This document shows, one piece after another, positions 43,473 through 55,873 of a DNA stretch of 64,000 bases; the first letter of the stretch is position 1, and every line of letters begins with the position of its first letter. The DNA comes from Triplophysa rosa (Eukaryota; Chordata; Actinopteri; Cypriniformes; Nemacheilidae). The stretch is taken from contig NC_079898.1 in the NCBI RefSeq assembly GCF_024868665.1, forward strand, positions 14,058,358 through 14,122,357, written 5' to 3'. Below the pieces are notes generated by a model. The model had not been told where the DNA came from. It was given only the letters and a program-made list of their open reading frames with translations, and did no database searches. The position numbers were made by a program, and so were the translations under genes.

Positions 43473-43565
43473 ATTACATTAACATTTATGCATTTGACAG
43501 ATGCTTTTATGTAAAGCGACCCTCTGTTTTATCCATGTGTCCTGTGGGAATCTAATCCATGTACT
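43473..43565 (+). repeat. GACAGATGCTT-type interspersed repeat, copy E
   Basis: Reads TTTATGCATTTGACAGATGC, TTTTATGTAAAGCGACC and TCCTGTGGGAATC, the same family as copy A. Confidence 0.65.
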
Positions 43566-43740
43566 TCAAGAAGATTTGTTGATTGTTCCTTAGCACAAAA
43601 ACGTGTCTGGATACAAAGAAACAAAAAGTAGCCAATCTCAATTATTCTTTGTTTTTTTGTTTCATGCTTTTTACATTATTCTTCACACAGTACTTTTCAT
43701 GAATGTGGGAATGAGGTAAGCACTGCACTTTTGCCCAGTG

Positions 43741-43759
43741 TTTTTTTTTTTTTTTTTTG
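43741..43759 (+). repeat. Poly-T run
   Basis: About 19 consecutive T bases. Confidence 0.9.
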
Positions 43760-44187
43760 AGCATGGACTCCAGATGCAGAGTAAGAGACTCCATTTATAA
43801 TGCAGCTTAATGCTAGTCTCTGAATATAGGGTGTTGTATTATGCACTAGTTTCTTTCTGAGCACTAGTTTCTTTCTTTCTGAATTGGAATACAGTGGTTA
43901 TAGGGAAATCCACCTGGAGCACTCTTGGGCTAATTGTTTTTTCAAAGGTATAAAAGCAGCAATGCAGTGACTCAATTGAATTTCTAAGCTCTGTAACAAC
44001 ATTACATGCTGCATCACATTTACGTCAGAATATGAAGGTGATTTGGTCATTCAAATAGATAAGCCTACTGTCGCATTTGTTTATGGTTGCTTAGGAATGT
44101 GGCGGTGATGAAATTTTCCCACTGGTTAATAGACGTGTAAAAACACCGGTAGTACCGGTGATCCCGGGGGTGAGTGGTTTGCTGTGC

Positions 44188-45015
44188 ACTCAAAAAAATA
44201 GCTCTTTGGTTGAACATGATTCAATGATGGACATTGGTTCCACATGTTTGTGTCACGTTTCCTCGACATGAAATGAACAGGTACACTCTACTCGGATACT
44301 TCATGTAGTGGGAGCATGAATTAATCAAGTAAGTCCAACAAGATTTATACACGTCAGAACAACTTGAATGAATCACTTTTGATTCACTTCTACCTAATAG
44401 CAACAAACACTTACACAAGGACACAAGGTCAAGCAAGAGCTGAGATCAAAAGTAAACTGATCACAGTATTAACATTACCAATGTAATGGTTCAGTTCTAA
44501 GAAACAATAATGTGTCATGTTTTCAGCCTAAGCAAATGCTCTACTCTTCAGCACAATGGTAACCTCCTAAAACCACCAACAGAACAAAAAATCTTTTAAA
44601 TACCAACAAAACAAAATACTGAACATTAATAAGTCTCATTCTTATCTCATCTTCATTAAAAAAGCATAAAATAACACTTTATTTCGTCATTTACAATCAT
44701 TATTCAGTCAAATGCAAAGCATGATGGGAACTGGCAGTTGCGACAACATTTTAAAATAATTTGTGTTGAATCAACATGTTTAAATCACGTAAACTGAACA
44801 TGAAACAAAGTGAAAGGTTTTTCAGCATTTTACCAACTTGATTGAAACGTGTTCTTTCAAAATGAAAACATTGTGTTAAACCAAAAAGTTACCATTTTAA
44901 GTCAATTTAACATGATGCAATCCTGTTAAAGTGTGAATTCTCCTAAATGGCATTAAATCAAAATGATTTGTTCAATTAAAATGAACAGCATCAAAAAATC
45001 ATTTTTTTGAGTGTG
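44188..45015. mobile_element. Probable MITE with CACTCAAAAAAAT ends
   Basis: CACTCAAAAAAATAGC at the left and ATTTTTTTGAGTG at the right form inverted ends of 13 bp. Inner sequence contains repeated GTTGAAnnAACATG-type words. No coding potential. Confidence 0.6.
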
Positions 45016-45885
45016 GGGTGGTCGACGATGCGGCCGTGCGCATGGCGCATTTTACTTTCGGTTTTGAATAAGCGGCAATTCGGGAATGGCAATTGCTTGA
45101 ATTAATGGTGGGTTCAATGTCTTACTTAATAAAAACACAGAAAATACTAAAAGGAAGATTATCTTGGTCTGTAGGAAAACCCATGAATATTCTCTTTAAC
45201 ACTGGAGGGATAAAGGTTGAACTTTTGCAATAACTTTGTGATATTAGTAACAGCTGATGGTTGCATGCTGTTTATATCAGACATTTTGAGGTAACTGCAG
45301 CGTGCTTCTACACTGTAAACAAGATGGTCTGGTTTAGTTTAGGTTGTGTACTGTATGTGTGTAAGCGAGGCCTACCAATACTTCAACCCATCCTATCGCT
45401 GTTTTCTTTGGCTGGTAATACTATCTTTTTATAACATAAAATTGAATGGTTACCGAAGAGGACTATCAAGGGCAGCAGTATTATGTTTCATTTATCATTT
45501 GTAGTGCTGGGTCTTAATGGATCTAATGTAATTAATTTTGTAGTTTTAACTGTTGATGTATGTGTTCTCTGTAGTGCTATTTAAAGTTTTTCTCAATCAA
45601 GTAAACAGTCATTTTAATTATTCAGGTGAAGCCTAATAAAGAACAAAGACATACATTAACATCAGCTGTGGCTTTTTTTCCTTGTCATTGTTAATTTTAA
45701 TGGTTTAATAGCCAGCATCAAGCCTCTTGGCACAAGTGTAAAATGCTTAGATCTTTATTTGCTGCCAGGCAGCTCTTGGGACTGCTTTTACTACAATAGG
45801 GCTGTTTTTTATTTTAGTTCTTCTGACTTACTGAATTATCATAACTTTGGTTATTTCTACTGGTAGTGCTTCATGTTGTTGTTGC
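45016..45885. other. Non-coding stretch without recognised features
   Basis: AT-rich spacer between two transposons; no gene or clear repeat recognised. Confidence 0.4.
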
Positions 45886-46138
45886 CAGGGATTGACATTA
45901 AGCATTGTCTCATGTGGTTGTCCATTGGACAAGTAAATTTGTCATTCACACAAATTTGTACTTGTCCGAAGAAATAAATTGATATTTCATTCGAAGCGTC
46001 AATATAATTGTGTCGGATCCTGATTGGTCAAGTTGTCCGCTGCAGCCACCTAAATTTGTTCTATAGCAATCATGGAGAGTATTAACAAAGGCAAGCAGTA
46101 ATTATTAGGGCTGACAAATGACGTTAATGTTACATAAA

Positions 46139-47612
46139 CCTCATTCACACAGCCCACTGATCCCAGAAAATTGCCCAAAAATTGCCAGAGTGCCTTCTGT
46201 GTGAACGCAAACGCATCCCGGATTGATCCAAAAAGTGATTCCGGAAAGGGTACCTAGTAACATTAACGGGATCAGTCCCGGAAAGCGCCCTGTGTGAACA
46301 AAACGCAGAAACAATGCTGTAAAAGCCTTGTAGTGATGACACGCATCTATAATAAATTGTAATTAATTTGGCTATGAAATCAAATATAGTGAAGCGAGTA
46401 ATTTTTGTTCGTTAGTAAATCGAAAACTAAAAAATAGGCCTACTATTTGTCTTTAGCTAAATCATGGATGAATGCAAGAGTCCTAATCACCAAACTTAAG
46501 GTCAGATGCGAGAATAGCGTTTTCAGATAATAAACGCAGTTTAAACTTGAAATTACTTTTATCAAAACGATTAACACGAAAATACATAGCGCTTCAATAA
46601 ACTTGATCGCTTACCAACCTTTAAAACACGGATGCGTGCTCGTGCTGTGCTGCGGAGAAGCCCGTGTGTTTCTGTGCAGACACTAGCCGGGTTTCCATCC
46701 AAAGTTGCGAATTTAGCTTATGCGCAAAATTGGAATATCAAAATACATGAAACTTCAAAATACAAATAAAACTTCAAAAAAAATAAAATAAAAGAGTGAT
46801 GGAAACCCGCTGAATATAAACATATGATGATCATATACCGACCTAAGTGTTTATTTATGGTTTTTAATGCATTATGTGCAATATGCTTTAGGTCCTATTA
46901 ACGAGTTTTTCATTCGATCTGCGTGATTTTATTCGAAAATGATTACAAAATCTTAATGCTAAAAAACTTAGCTCAAACTTTGTTTAAAAAAACGATAAAC
47001 TTATTTTTAAACTCACATTTTTGTACATCATAATAATGAAAAATTATTATACCGTGCCTTTTGTATTACAGTTAGGTTATGGCAATTTTTTTTTACTTCG
47101 CAGCATTCCGTTATATTTTTTCATTAAGGCTGTGTAAATTTTCACAGAACAAGCCTGAACAATTTGCTTTTATTTGTTTTCTTATGACATTTTATATTTA
47201 GCTTAATCTCGTTGGGCAATAGCCTACCTTACGTTCTTGTGCCTCATTCCTCTTCGTTGTTCTGCATTTACCAATAAAAATATAAATAAAAAAGTTTGTT
47301 TTAAAATTGACATCTTTGTCATTTGCAAAAGGCAACAATATATGCTACACAATAATAACCAAAAAAAGAGAGATTATTTAGGATTATTTGGCTGCACTAA
47401 ATAAAGGAGGGCAGTAATAATAACAAATTGCGCTATTTAGCCACCTAAAAACACTGCAAGGAAATATTTTTCACCGTGATCAACCCTATTTTCACGAAAA
47501 AAATGCATATAACATTACATTGCAGTATATTACGTCACAAGTCTTTACAGGATCTTCACGGGATGTGTGTGAACGCACCCACAGATTCCAGAAAATCACT
47601 GGCAGTGTGAAT
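46139..47612. mobile_element. Inverted-ended element nested in the large hAT
   Basis: The left end TCATTCACACAG with CTGATCCCAGAAAATTG returns inverted at the right as AGATTCCAGAAAATCACTGG and CAGTGTGAATGA. TGTGAACGCA also recurs near both ends. Imperfect, so the limits are approximate. Contains the 46686-46810 MITE. Confidence 0.6.
46686..46810. mobile_element. Short Harbinger-like MITE, relative of 10123-10737
   Basis: Ends GCCGGGTTTCCATCC and GTGATGGAAACCCGC. The inner words GTTGCGAATTTAGCTTATGC and CGCAAAATTGGAATAT match the right side of 10123-10737 in reverse. It is an internal deletion derivative of only 125 bp. Confidence 0.8.
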
Positions 47613-48594
47613 GAACAAAATCTAATGATCCCAGGACAAATTTTTAGTAAAAATGTGTTTTCTTTACAAAGAAATCGGCAAGATGAAAACCACTATTTTC
47701 TGTTTCAAAGTTTCACATAGCATCTTTAGGTTCTAGTAACATAAAAAATTCAAATCCAGATTTTGATTTTAAAATATTTATTATAAAAACTGATCATTTA
47801 CCCCCCAAAATGCAATAAATCCATGACAATTTTTTTATGCAATAAATCCATTTAATAAAAGTTATTTTTCATATTGAAACAGTTGAAAATACACAACAAA
47901 TTGAGTTGATCCACATATGACAGCCTCTGAACTCAATACAATACTAATCTTACATACAGGCACTGGACTAAAAATACATTCAATCAGTCATCGCTCCTAA
48001 AATTAATTCAACGGGTCATCTTTTTAAAGCTGTAAATTAGTGCGTCACGTAAATGATTAGATTTCGATGGCTTACGTTTCTTCCCCACCGCAGAAACCAG
48101 CACAGGTTCATCAATGCCGTCAAAATTATTCATTTTTTTGTTTGTTTGTTGAACACAAAGTACAAAGTAGATCAGGGAAACTAGGAGCCGACCGTATTCA
48201 GAGCCATTACTGTTTACAATGTGTGGAATGGTGTGCTGTGATTGGTTGAGCGGATATATCGCATTCTGCAGAGAAGTGAGACTGGCATATATTGCGGTTT
48301 GGAAAGAAAGGGAGAAAACATGACAGAATAACAAGGCGGATATCACATTTTGCGTAAAATTAAAAAGTGACTTTTCATCACCGACCTGATACAATACTGA
48401 TTTTGGTGGAAACTCATTTTTTTATTACATGGCGTTTAAGAACCAAACTCACACAATGATACAGCGGTGTCTTATAAGTTCCCTGAACTTCCCCGCGATT
48501 AGTTTCATTTTAAACGTCTCAAATATCACATTGTTCGTCCTCAGGCTCATTAAAATCCGTCACAGCAAACAGCGCATTCTACTAACAGAACATG

Positions 48595-49015
48595 TCAATA
48601 ACATGCGCTAACATCCACGGAATTCCAGAGTTTTCTGCAGAGATCTGCGAGCGCTTATTCCGTGCTGCCTCATAGCATTGGTACACAGAGTGTGGAATAA
48701 ACGGAGAGCAGAGCGCTGGCGCTGAGCATGCAGGAAACTGCTTGTCACTCGCACAGCTCCTGCTACTAGGGACCTCAAACTGGGCGTCGATCCGGCACGG
48801 GACTGGGAGTAGTACGCGTTTGCCGCTAGAGCATCTCTTGAGGTCGGGAAGTGCACCTTCCCTGAGACCTGCACAGCTCTCTCTCGCTAGCCTGGCGTTT
48901 TTTTTTTTTTAATGTGGCGCCAGTGGCGACCTCTGCAAAATTATCACTCGCAAATTCATATTTTTAGTCGCATTTGCGACTGTTTTAGGCGCAGTCTGGA
49001 GCCCTGCTTACTATA
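48595..49015 (-). mobile_element. Fragment of another hAT family
   Basis: Read on the minus strand from 49015 it begins CAGGGCTCCAGACTGCGCC, a recognisable hAT-type terminus. A GC-rich internal segment and a T-run follow. The opposite end was not found inside the window. Confidence 0.5.
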
Positions 49016-49645
49016 GTATAGTACAGTGTTTACTACAGTCTATCAATTTACTACAAGGGTACTACAATTTCCTTTAACAAATACTACAGTATTTTTCAGT
49101 CTGAGTGGTCAACTTAACGGGACTTTTATTTTGACAGTTCGTCTGGAAGATGCTTGAGTTTTAGTGTGTGCTTGAAGATAGCTGTACTCAAACAGTAAAA
49201 TGCTCATAAAATAAACTCTCAGAGCAACTCTGGAGATGAAGTTCATGTGTTTATATGCTCATACAGTGCAGACGCAGACAAATTCTCGACCATCACTAGT
49301 GTTTAGTATGTTAATAGTGATAGTAGTATGTAATAGTAGTATGTAAAACGCATAACATCCAGATGACATATTCCGCAGGATTCCGCGTCCTCATTTAGTT
49401 ATATGGACTCAATGCGCTGCGCCATTGATTATTGTCACACACAAACAAGCACAACCACGACAAACACAGTTCGCACAAACACACAGCTCTGTGTAATGCA
49501 CCTATTCTTATTATTCTTAGCACAGACCGATTTTTTTCGTAGCACTGTTATTACAATTTTTTTTCAAGTTACTAGTCTCGTCGGGCAAGTAAAATACTCT
49601 CTCACTTGTCCAAACAAAGCGTTAATGTCAAGCCCTGGTTGTTGC

Positions 49646-50790
49646 TAAACAGTGGCCAGTTTTGAGGTCCTCAATGACAGAACATATCTTCAGACACATG
49701 TGCTACTACAATCCACACTTATGACAGGACCAAGCAAACATACTAGCTTTTGTTTGCAAGACGTGTGTGTGTCAGTGTCTGAGTAACTCTGTGTCTTTAC
49801 TTTCAGAAACCTTTCTGAATGTTGCATGTTTCTCTGTTCTGCACTCCTCTTCATTCTACCTTCTGAGATATGCCTCTGTTTAGGTGTAGCATCTCTCCCT
49901 CCGCTCACCCTTTCCCCCTCGCATCTTCTGTCTTTTCTTCCCTCTCTGTCCATATCTGTCTTTCTCTCTGGTGATTCTGTTTTGTAGTGCGTGTCCTAGC
50001 AGAGCCTCTCGGCTGATCGGTCTTTGTTTCAGTCTGAATGAGCGCAGTGTGTGGAGGCAGGCTGGCGGATAAACAAGTTTCAGGCAAGCAGTCACAGCTC
50101 GCTCTCCCACTTAAGCTCTCACTCTCTCTCTCGCTGTCTCACTTTTTTCTTCCTTGCAGTGCGCCACAGGAGGGAGAAAAGCGTGATGAGCTTCTCTGCT
50201 TACTGGCCTCTTCTTCTCTGTTGAGCTGCATGCATGTTTTATGACGCTGTCATCAAAGTCACAAAAACAAGAATTTGTGTACAAGAATTAGCCGCTCCTT
50301 TAAAAAATGTATTGCTGTTTTTCTTTTTCCCTGTCTGTGTGTAGCTTAAACACTACATGTTTTAATTTCCCTTTTTTCTGTTTATCATATTCTTCTTTAG
50401 GCCAACGCCAGCTCACACTCAGCTCGTAGTGTTTTGGGCAGATTTGTGTTTTTGGTCTGGATTGCTACCAAACATGAGCAGAAATCCAGTTGGCAGACTG
50501 ATAGACTGAGAGATGCTAAATTGGCCAATGACAAGATACTGTCTCGAAGCCTTTTGGCAGAATCAACTGCTCAACTTCTGATGCATTGCAAATACAATCT
50601 TTATGTCTGAGAGAGACAGTTGTAGTCCATGAACATGGTTTAAAGACCCTTATCATTCAAGGATAAAACATTTGCTTTGTCCCTGTTGATTTGTGATTTG
50701 AGTTCTTGTGCTGTAAAAGGACAACAGGTGCAGAGGTATTGTTCCTCTTTTCTGCTCAGCTTGTTGAAGTTATAAAGTAATGACATTAGT
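49646..50790. other. Non-coding stretch without recognised features
   Basis: Pyrimidine-rich tracts around 49890-50150 (CTCTCTCTCTCGCTGTCTC). No coding exon or transposon end recognised. Confidence 0.45.
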
Positions 50791-50791
50791 A

Positions 50792-51154
50792 GGGATGGGC
50801 GATTATTATATTGTTTGCGATATACCGGTAGAAATTCTGCCCACGATAGGAATTGGTCTTCCAGCGATATAAACGATAAATCCTAGTTGATGATTTATTT
50901 GTGATACCCATTCACAGCTCATATGCGGGGCGAAAACGGGTAGCTGAGGGCGGATGTGAAGCTGAAAAAGAAGGATGGCACTGTAGATGCATCCGAGTTA
51001 CTGTTTAGTTTCACTTTCTTTTATTTAATTTGTTTAAGTATTTGTTGAAAGTCATAATGCATTAAAACACCATAACATTTAGTTTGGCTAAAAGTCTTTA
51101 TTTAAACATTCGTTAGATGCTTTGAGCGCATACGCATTGCACAAATTGTTTAAG
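50792..51154. mobile_element. hAT-like terminal fragment
   Basis: Starts TAGGGATGGGCGATTATTAT with GCGATATACCGGTAG and CAGCGATATAAACGATAAAT, a hAT-type terminus. It leads into the dispersed repeat at 51155. Confidence 0.5.
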
Positions 51155-51698
51155 ATGATTTCTTTGCTGCTATATACAGGATGCATGAACGGAGCGTCCC
51201 GTGCGCAAGTCGCGCCTACACATGCTTTCATAGCGAAACAGCGCGTGCCACACTGCTGCCTGTTTACATCCAGTACAAAATGCGAGTTTGTATTACATTA
51301 TTTTAAATACGTTTATGAGCGTATGACAGCATAGATTATTTAATTAGATTTCTTTTATCCGCATTTTTCTGTTCTCTTTCTGTAGCGCGAGTCATAGACC
51401 GGATACAGTATATGTTTCTGTGAGAAGAAATGGTTCACACAGTTCAGGAGAGAGTGATTGACAGCGTGATGCGATCGTTTCCACCCATCAATAGGCTATA
51501 AACAGGTATGACATGATGTGTATATGTAGTTTTAGTTCATTTAATTCTTTCTTTACTACAACCTTTTGAAGTCGAATGTCACCATTATATTTTATATTTA
51601 CAAAAATACTGTAGGTATATTTTAGGAGCCTATTTGATTTGGGATACGTTTTACTTTTTGATTAATGTTTGTTTTTCTGAGGCTCTAGACTACATGCA
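51155..51698 (+). repeat. Dispersed repeat, copy 2 (pair with 42536-43078)
   Basis: Direct-orientation match to 42536-43078 over the whole length, ending GAGGCTCTAGACTACATGCA where copy 1 has GAGGGTCTAGACTACATGCA. Confidence 0.85.
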
Positions 51699-51733
51699 GC
51701 TACTATCACTTGTAGCAAAAAGCAGTGGATGGT

Positions 51734-51900
51734 AGGGATGTAACGATTCACTCAGCTCACGATGCGATGCGATTCACGATTCTGATCTCACGATGCGATT
51801 TATTCACGATTTACTCACAATTTATTTTTACAAACTTCCCTTGCATTATTTCTTAAATGCTTCACGTTTCTTTGTATAGTAAAATTATGTTTTATTTCAT
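51734..51900. mobile_element. hAT-like terminal fragment
   Basis: TAGGGATGTAACGATTCACT followed by repeated CACGATGCGATG and GATTCACGAT words, typical of a fish hAT terminus. The right-hand end is not visible. The following stretch to about 52930 shows no recognised feature. Confidence 0.55.
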
Positions 51901-52929
51901 ATAACAAAAACTAAACTGCAATTTTAAAACAAATTAATAATAGAAAAGGTCTCTTTAATATAAACAAACTAATACTGTCTGTCAGACATGTTCACAAGTC
52001 TCGGAGGTCCAAGTCAAGTCTCAAGTCATTGAGGTGGAGTCCAAGTCACATCTCAAGTCTCTGTTCTATTTTTAGCAATAGTTTTCTCAGTTATTGTAAT
52101 TCACAGTGTATGAAGCGAAATCAGTTTTGAAATATTAATTAACTCTACAGAATGTCTTGGGTATTCAAACCAGTGCTTCGAACCAGTGCTGATGCTGGTG
52201 TGATAGCCTGTGTTTTCTTCTTTTGACTAGGTCTTTGCGCCACATTTACCGGTGCAAAATCAAAATACATTTTATGCGCAAGAATGATGTACTAATATGA
52301 ACCATTTTGCTGTAATCTAGGCTAAATTAAGTAATGTAATGAATTGCATGATGTGTAATTAAATGTTCCAAACAAAGATTTAACTGTTTTTACATCATTT
52401 ACTTGACCTTAGAATGAAATTAAACCACGTCATTACCTTTATTTTTCAGAAAAGTTCAGTAACTACTGGATATGCATTGTTGCAACACAGAGAATATTAG
52501 ACCATGAACACGTACTAGTTCATTCAATCTCATTTGATTTAAATGACTCGTTCAGTAGGGTGTATTCATTAAGTACATTCAACCAATGAAACACTCTGAC
52601 AGGGCTCACACTGAAGCGCTATTGGCTTATGGCATCATGCCTCTTTGAAGAACAGAGCTGCACTCTTTGCTTGAGACTGAATGAGAAATATCTTTCAAAA
52701 AGCATATTACAGAAACTGTCTTACATTTCATCAATCATTTTTCAATCAATTCATACTTGCTTTGATCTTTAGCATGTCATTAAATCTTTTAATATACAAT
52801 ACGACTTACTTCATCACTTCTTTTGGCTTAACTGTTACTTTATGTTGTATTTCACGTTATGCAGCAGCTGGCATTAGCGTATACATTGGCATATAAAATG
52901 TTCGTGCTTGCCTTTGTAATGAGTTTCAG

Positions 52930-54030
52930 GGTGACTCGCCTGCAGTCGCGCTTCAAGTTTGTGGTGCTTTACAGAGCACTGAGCACTGAGCACTAAAACA
53001 ACCAGAGACAAAAACAGCTTCTTCCCTCAGGCCATCTACCTCTTGAACAGTTAAATGTTTCTACACACCGTGCAATTAATAACTCTGTGCAATACGCCCT
53101 TGTCACAATGACGTCACTTAACTTCCGCCTTTTTGCAAAGCAGTGTATCATAACATCCGTCTTGCAACAAACAAGAAGAAGAAGAAGAAGAAGAACTTCC
53201 GTTTTGCCGTTGCGCTGGAATTTAACAACAGTGAGAAAAAAACTGACAGAACACATATTCAAGTACTTATCCTAGCACCTTCGCTAATACAAAAAGAAAA
53301 CAAAACAATTACCTTCATAATCAAACAGGTACTGTTCAATGAAGAATTTGTGTCCTTTCTCTAGCTTTGATCTTGTCGTTAGCGAAAATTTGTCTGCAAG
53401 ACGTTGTACATCATCTAGACGTATTTGTGGCAGATGTGCAAGCCACTTGGTAAACTCCATTCTGAGGCGCTAGCGGAAGTAACTTCTTCTTCTTCTTGAG
53501 TTTGAGTCTGGCGGTTGGCAAATCAGCTTGTAGGTGCATTACCGCCACCTTATGAACTGGAGTGCTAGCGGAAGTAATGATACACTGCTTCGCGGCAGAA
53601 CGGAAGATGCGTGACGTCATGTGAAAAGGGCGTATAATAATTAAGTGCAATATTAATTATATCCTCCAGATAATACACTATCTATTTTTTTATACAACTT
53701 TTTCTGTAAATTATATTTCATTCATTCTGCTGTATATAGCACATACCTTGTACTACAATAGTCTATTCTTATTTTTTACTTGTACATATTTACATACATA
53801 TAAAGATATAAAGAGTAAAGCTATGTCTTATGTTTATTGTATTGTATTTCTTAGTTTTTTATACCCATAGGCCCTTATTTAAATCATTGTGTACTGTATT
53901 CTATTGTGTTATGGTCTCTGTGTACTGTTGTTGCTGTTTCTGTGTTCTGGATGCTCCTGTCACCAAAACAAACTCCTTGTATGTGCAAACATACTTGGCA
54001 ATAAAGCTCTTTCTGATTCTGATTAAATCA
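52930..54030 (+). mobile_element. LINE 3' end (L2/CR1-like tail), interrupted
   Basis: GAGACAAAAACAGCTTCTTC and CCTCAGGCCATCTACCTC are remnants of the C-terminus of a fish LINE. The element ends in AATAAAGCTCTTTCTGATTC with a short CTGATT repeat, the usual L2-type tail. It is interrupted by the MITE at 53093-53632. No reverse transcriptase core is present. Confidence 0.7.
53093..53632. mobile_element. MITE with about 58-bp inverted ends, inside the LINE tail
   Basis: Left ACGCCCTTGTCACAATGACG runs to GCAGTGTATCAT; its inverse ATGATACACTGCTTCG runs to GTGAAAAGGGCGT at the right. TA flanks the CGCCC core on both sides. A central (AAG)n near 53171 pairs with (CTT)n near 53482, making a second inner hairpin. 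Confidence 0.85.
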
Positions 54031-55084
54031 AAACAAACCAACTGCAGTTTGATTGATATTAATTGGAATGCACAATAAAAAAAACACGATTTTAGATTTT
54101 TTTATCTCATTTTGGAACCAAACTCTTCAAATGTATCATTCTCAGTTTAGTTTCTCATTAAAAAGCTAATTAGCCACATTATTTAATTTTATTTTGACTT
54201 TGAAGACATTTTTCCTCTGTGTTTAAGTTGAACAGATTCTGTTTGTCAGTACTGTATTACATGAGTAGTTCAGGTGTGTCTCTCTTCCCCACCCTCATTC
54301 CCAACACAGGGACTCATTGTTGGCACTTTTGCTCCTTCATTAAAGCACACTTAATTAGAGTCATGTAAACAAATGGGACTAGCTGGGCTCCTATAGAAAT
54401 GAAGCTCATTGAACAGAGTCTTAATTTGTGTTTGCGTGTGTGCGCACACAGTGAGGTGAGATGGTGAACAGGAAACACGATTCAGACTTGAGGCTTTTTG
54501 TCATGATTTACAATTACAGATTGTGCACCTGTAGAGGCAGCCATTCTTTGATGTTAAGAGCAGAAGCATACATTTCCAGTTTTAATGAGCATTATTGAAG
54601 ATGTTCTTGTTTGTTGTCCACAAGAAATGTTTATCTAATGGCGCATTTCCACCGAAATTACCTGGAACAATTTGTCCCAGGATCTTTTTTCCCAGGAACA
54701 TTTTCCTCCCCAGACCTATGGCTGTGCTCGTTTCCCTGGTGGTTTAAAGTACCGTAAAGATTAGGCAAATTAGTCCCGTGACATAGGACTGCATGTGACG
54801 TAGTGTTATCAAAAATATCGATATTTCGATAAGTATCGATACTGAAGAATCTGAAACGGTTCCAATACCCATGTCCCACGTATCGATATCAGCTGCGCGT
54901 TCCCGCTCTCTTTCTCTTTTCCGACAGTGAGTTAACACACACTGCACGTGAACGCATAACAACAGAGCCCCGCCTCCTCTCACATACTTGACTCGTTTGT
55001 GGCAGTTAAATCGTGTTTATGTTAGAAAAGATGGCCAGTCTCAGTAACACATCTGGTGTGGTGCACACTCGTTACGCTTCCCGT

Positions 55085-55525
55085 GTTTACCATAGCGATC
55101 CATGTATGTGCGCTGATCAATAATTTTATCCACTTGTTTCATTCGCCCTGGTTATATGTTGTTTATGTTAGTACAGAGTCTCCGCAACAGTTCTCATGTT
55201 TAATGCACGCGTTTCTGTCTTTATGTGCGCTCATCAATGATTTCATCCACTCGTCTCGTTCGCTCTGGTTAATTTGATGTTTGAAATAATGCTGGTGAGT
55301 AAAGTCTCCGCAACAGTTCTCGCGTGTGATACACGTTTGCACTTCCGTGTTTACCATAGCGCTCTATGTACAGTATGTGCGCTGTTCAATGATTTCATCC
55401 ACTCGTCTCATTCGCTCCGGTTAAAAGTTGTTAAAGTTAGAAAGATGTCCAGTGCGGAGTCTCTGCAACAGTTCTTGCGTTTAAGTTTGCGTTTCTGTCT
55501 ATATGTGCGCTGATCAATGATTACA
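55085..55525 (+). repeat. Irregular tandem repeat of about 117-152 bp, four copies
   Basis: ATGTGCGCTGATCAATGATT-like words start near 55108, 55225, 55377 and 55505. Each is followed by CATCCACTCGTCTC-like DNA and, later in the unit, CTCCGCAACAGTTCT. Unit length is not constant. Confidence 0.75.
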
Positions 55526-55682
55526 GTATGGGCCTATGTGAATAAAAGCCAATTTAGCCAAATAAAAATGTAGGCTATTAACTAACATTAACGAACAATG
55601 AATGAGCAATACATTTGTTCAAGTATTTATTAATCTCTTTTAAATGTTAGTTAAAAAATACAACTATTTATGTAAGCTCCCC

Positions 55683-55873
55683 TGTTGAAAAATCCAGTAT
55701 ATGCTGGGTAAGGTATGTTTTGATCGATGCTGGTTTGATCTTAAACCAGCTAAGAACCATCTTAAATCAGCATATGACCATCTTAAACCAGCACATGAAC
55801 AGTTTAAACCAGCACAAACCAGCAAACCAGCATCAAAACATACCAAACCAGCATAGGCTGGTTTTTTCAACGG
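55683..55873. mobile_element. Palindromic AAACCAGC-rich MITE
   Basis: Left GTTGAAAAATCCAGTATATG returns inverted as GCTGGTTTTTTCAAC at the right. The centre is made of repeated TTAAACCAGCA-type words. This is a common fish palindromic repeat. Confidence 0.75.

Larger units (their letters stand above)
45886..49637. mobile_element. Large hAT element with exact 8-bp duplication
   Basis: Ends CAGGGATTGACATTAAGC and GCGTTAATGTCAAGCCCTG. An exact 8-bp duplication GTTGTTGC flanks it (45878-45885 and 49638-49645). At 3.75 kb it is long enough to be a decayed autonomous copy, but I see no clear transposase. It contains the elements at 46139-47612 and 46686-46810 and a foreign hAT end at about 49015. 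Confidence 0.88.

Noticed and set aside
48008..48394. 128-residue open frame on the minus strand
   Set aside because: Lies within a hAT element; no motif recognised and no codon or splice support. Possibly a transposon exon but not supportable.
48760..48840. Possible tRNA-like or SINE head
   Set aside because: The B-box-like words do not fit the GGTTCGANTCC consensus and no cloverleaf could be drawn.
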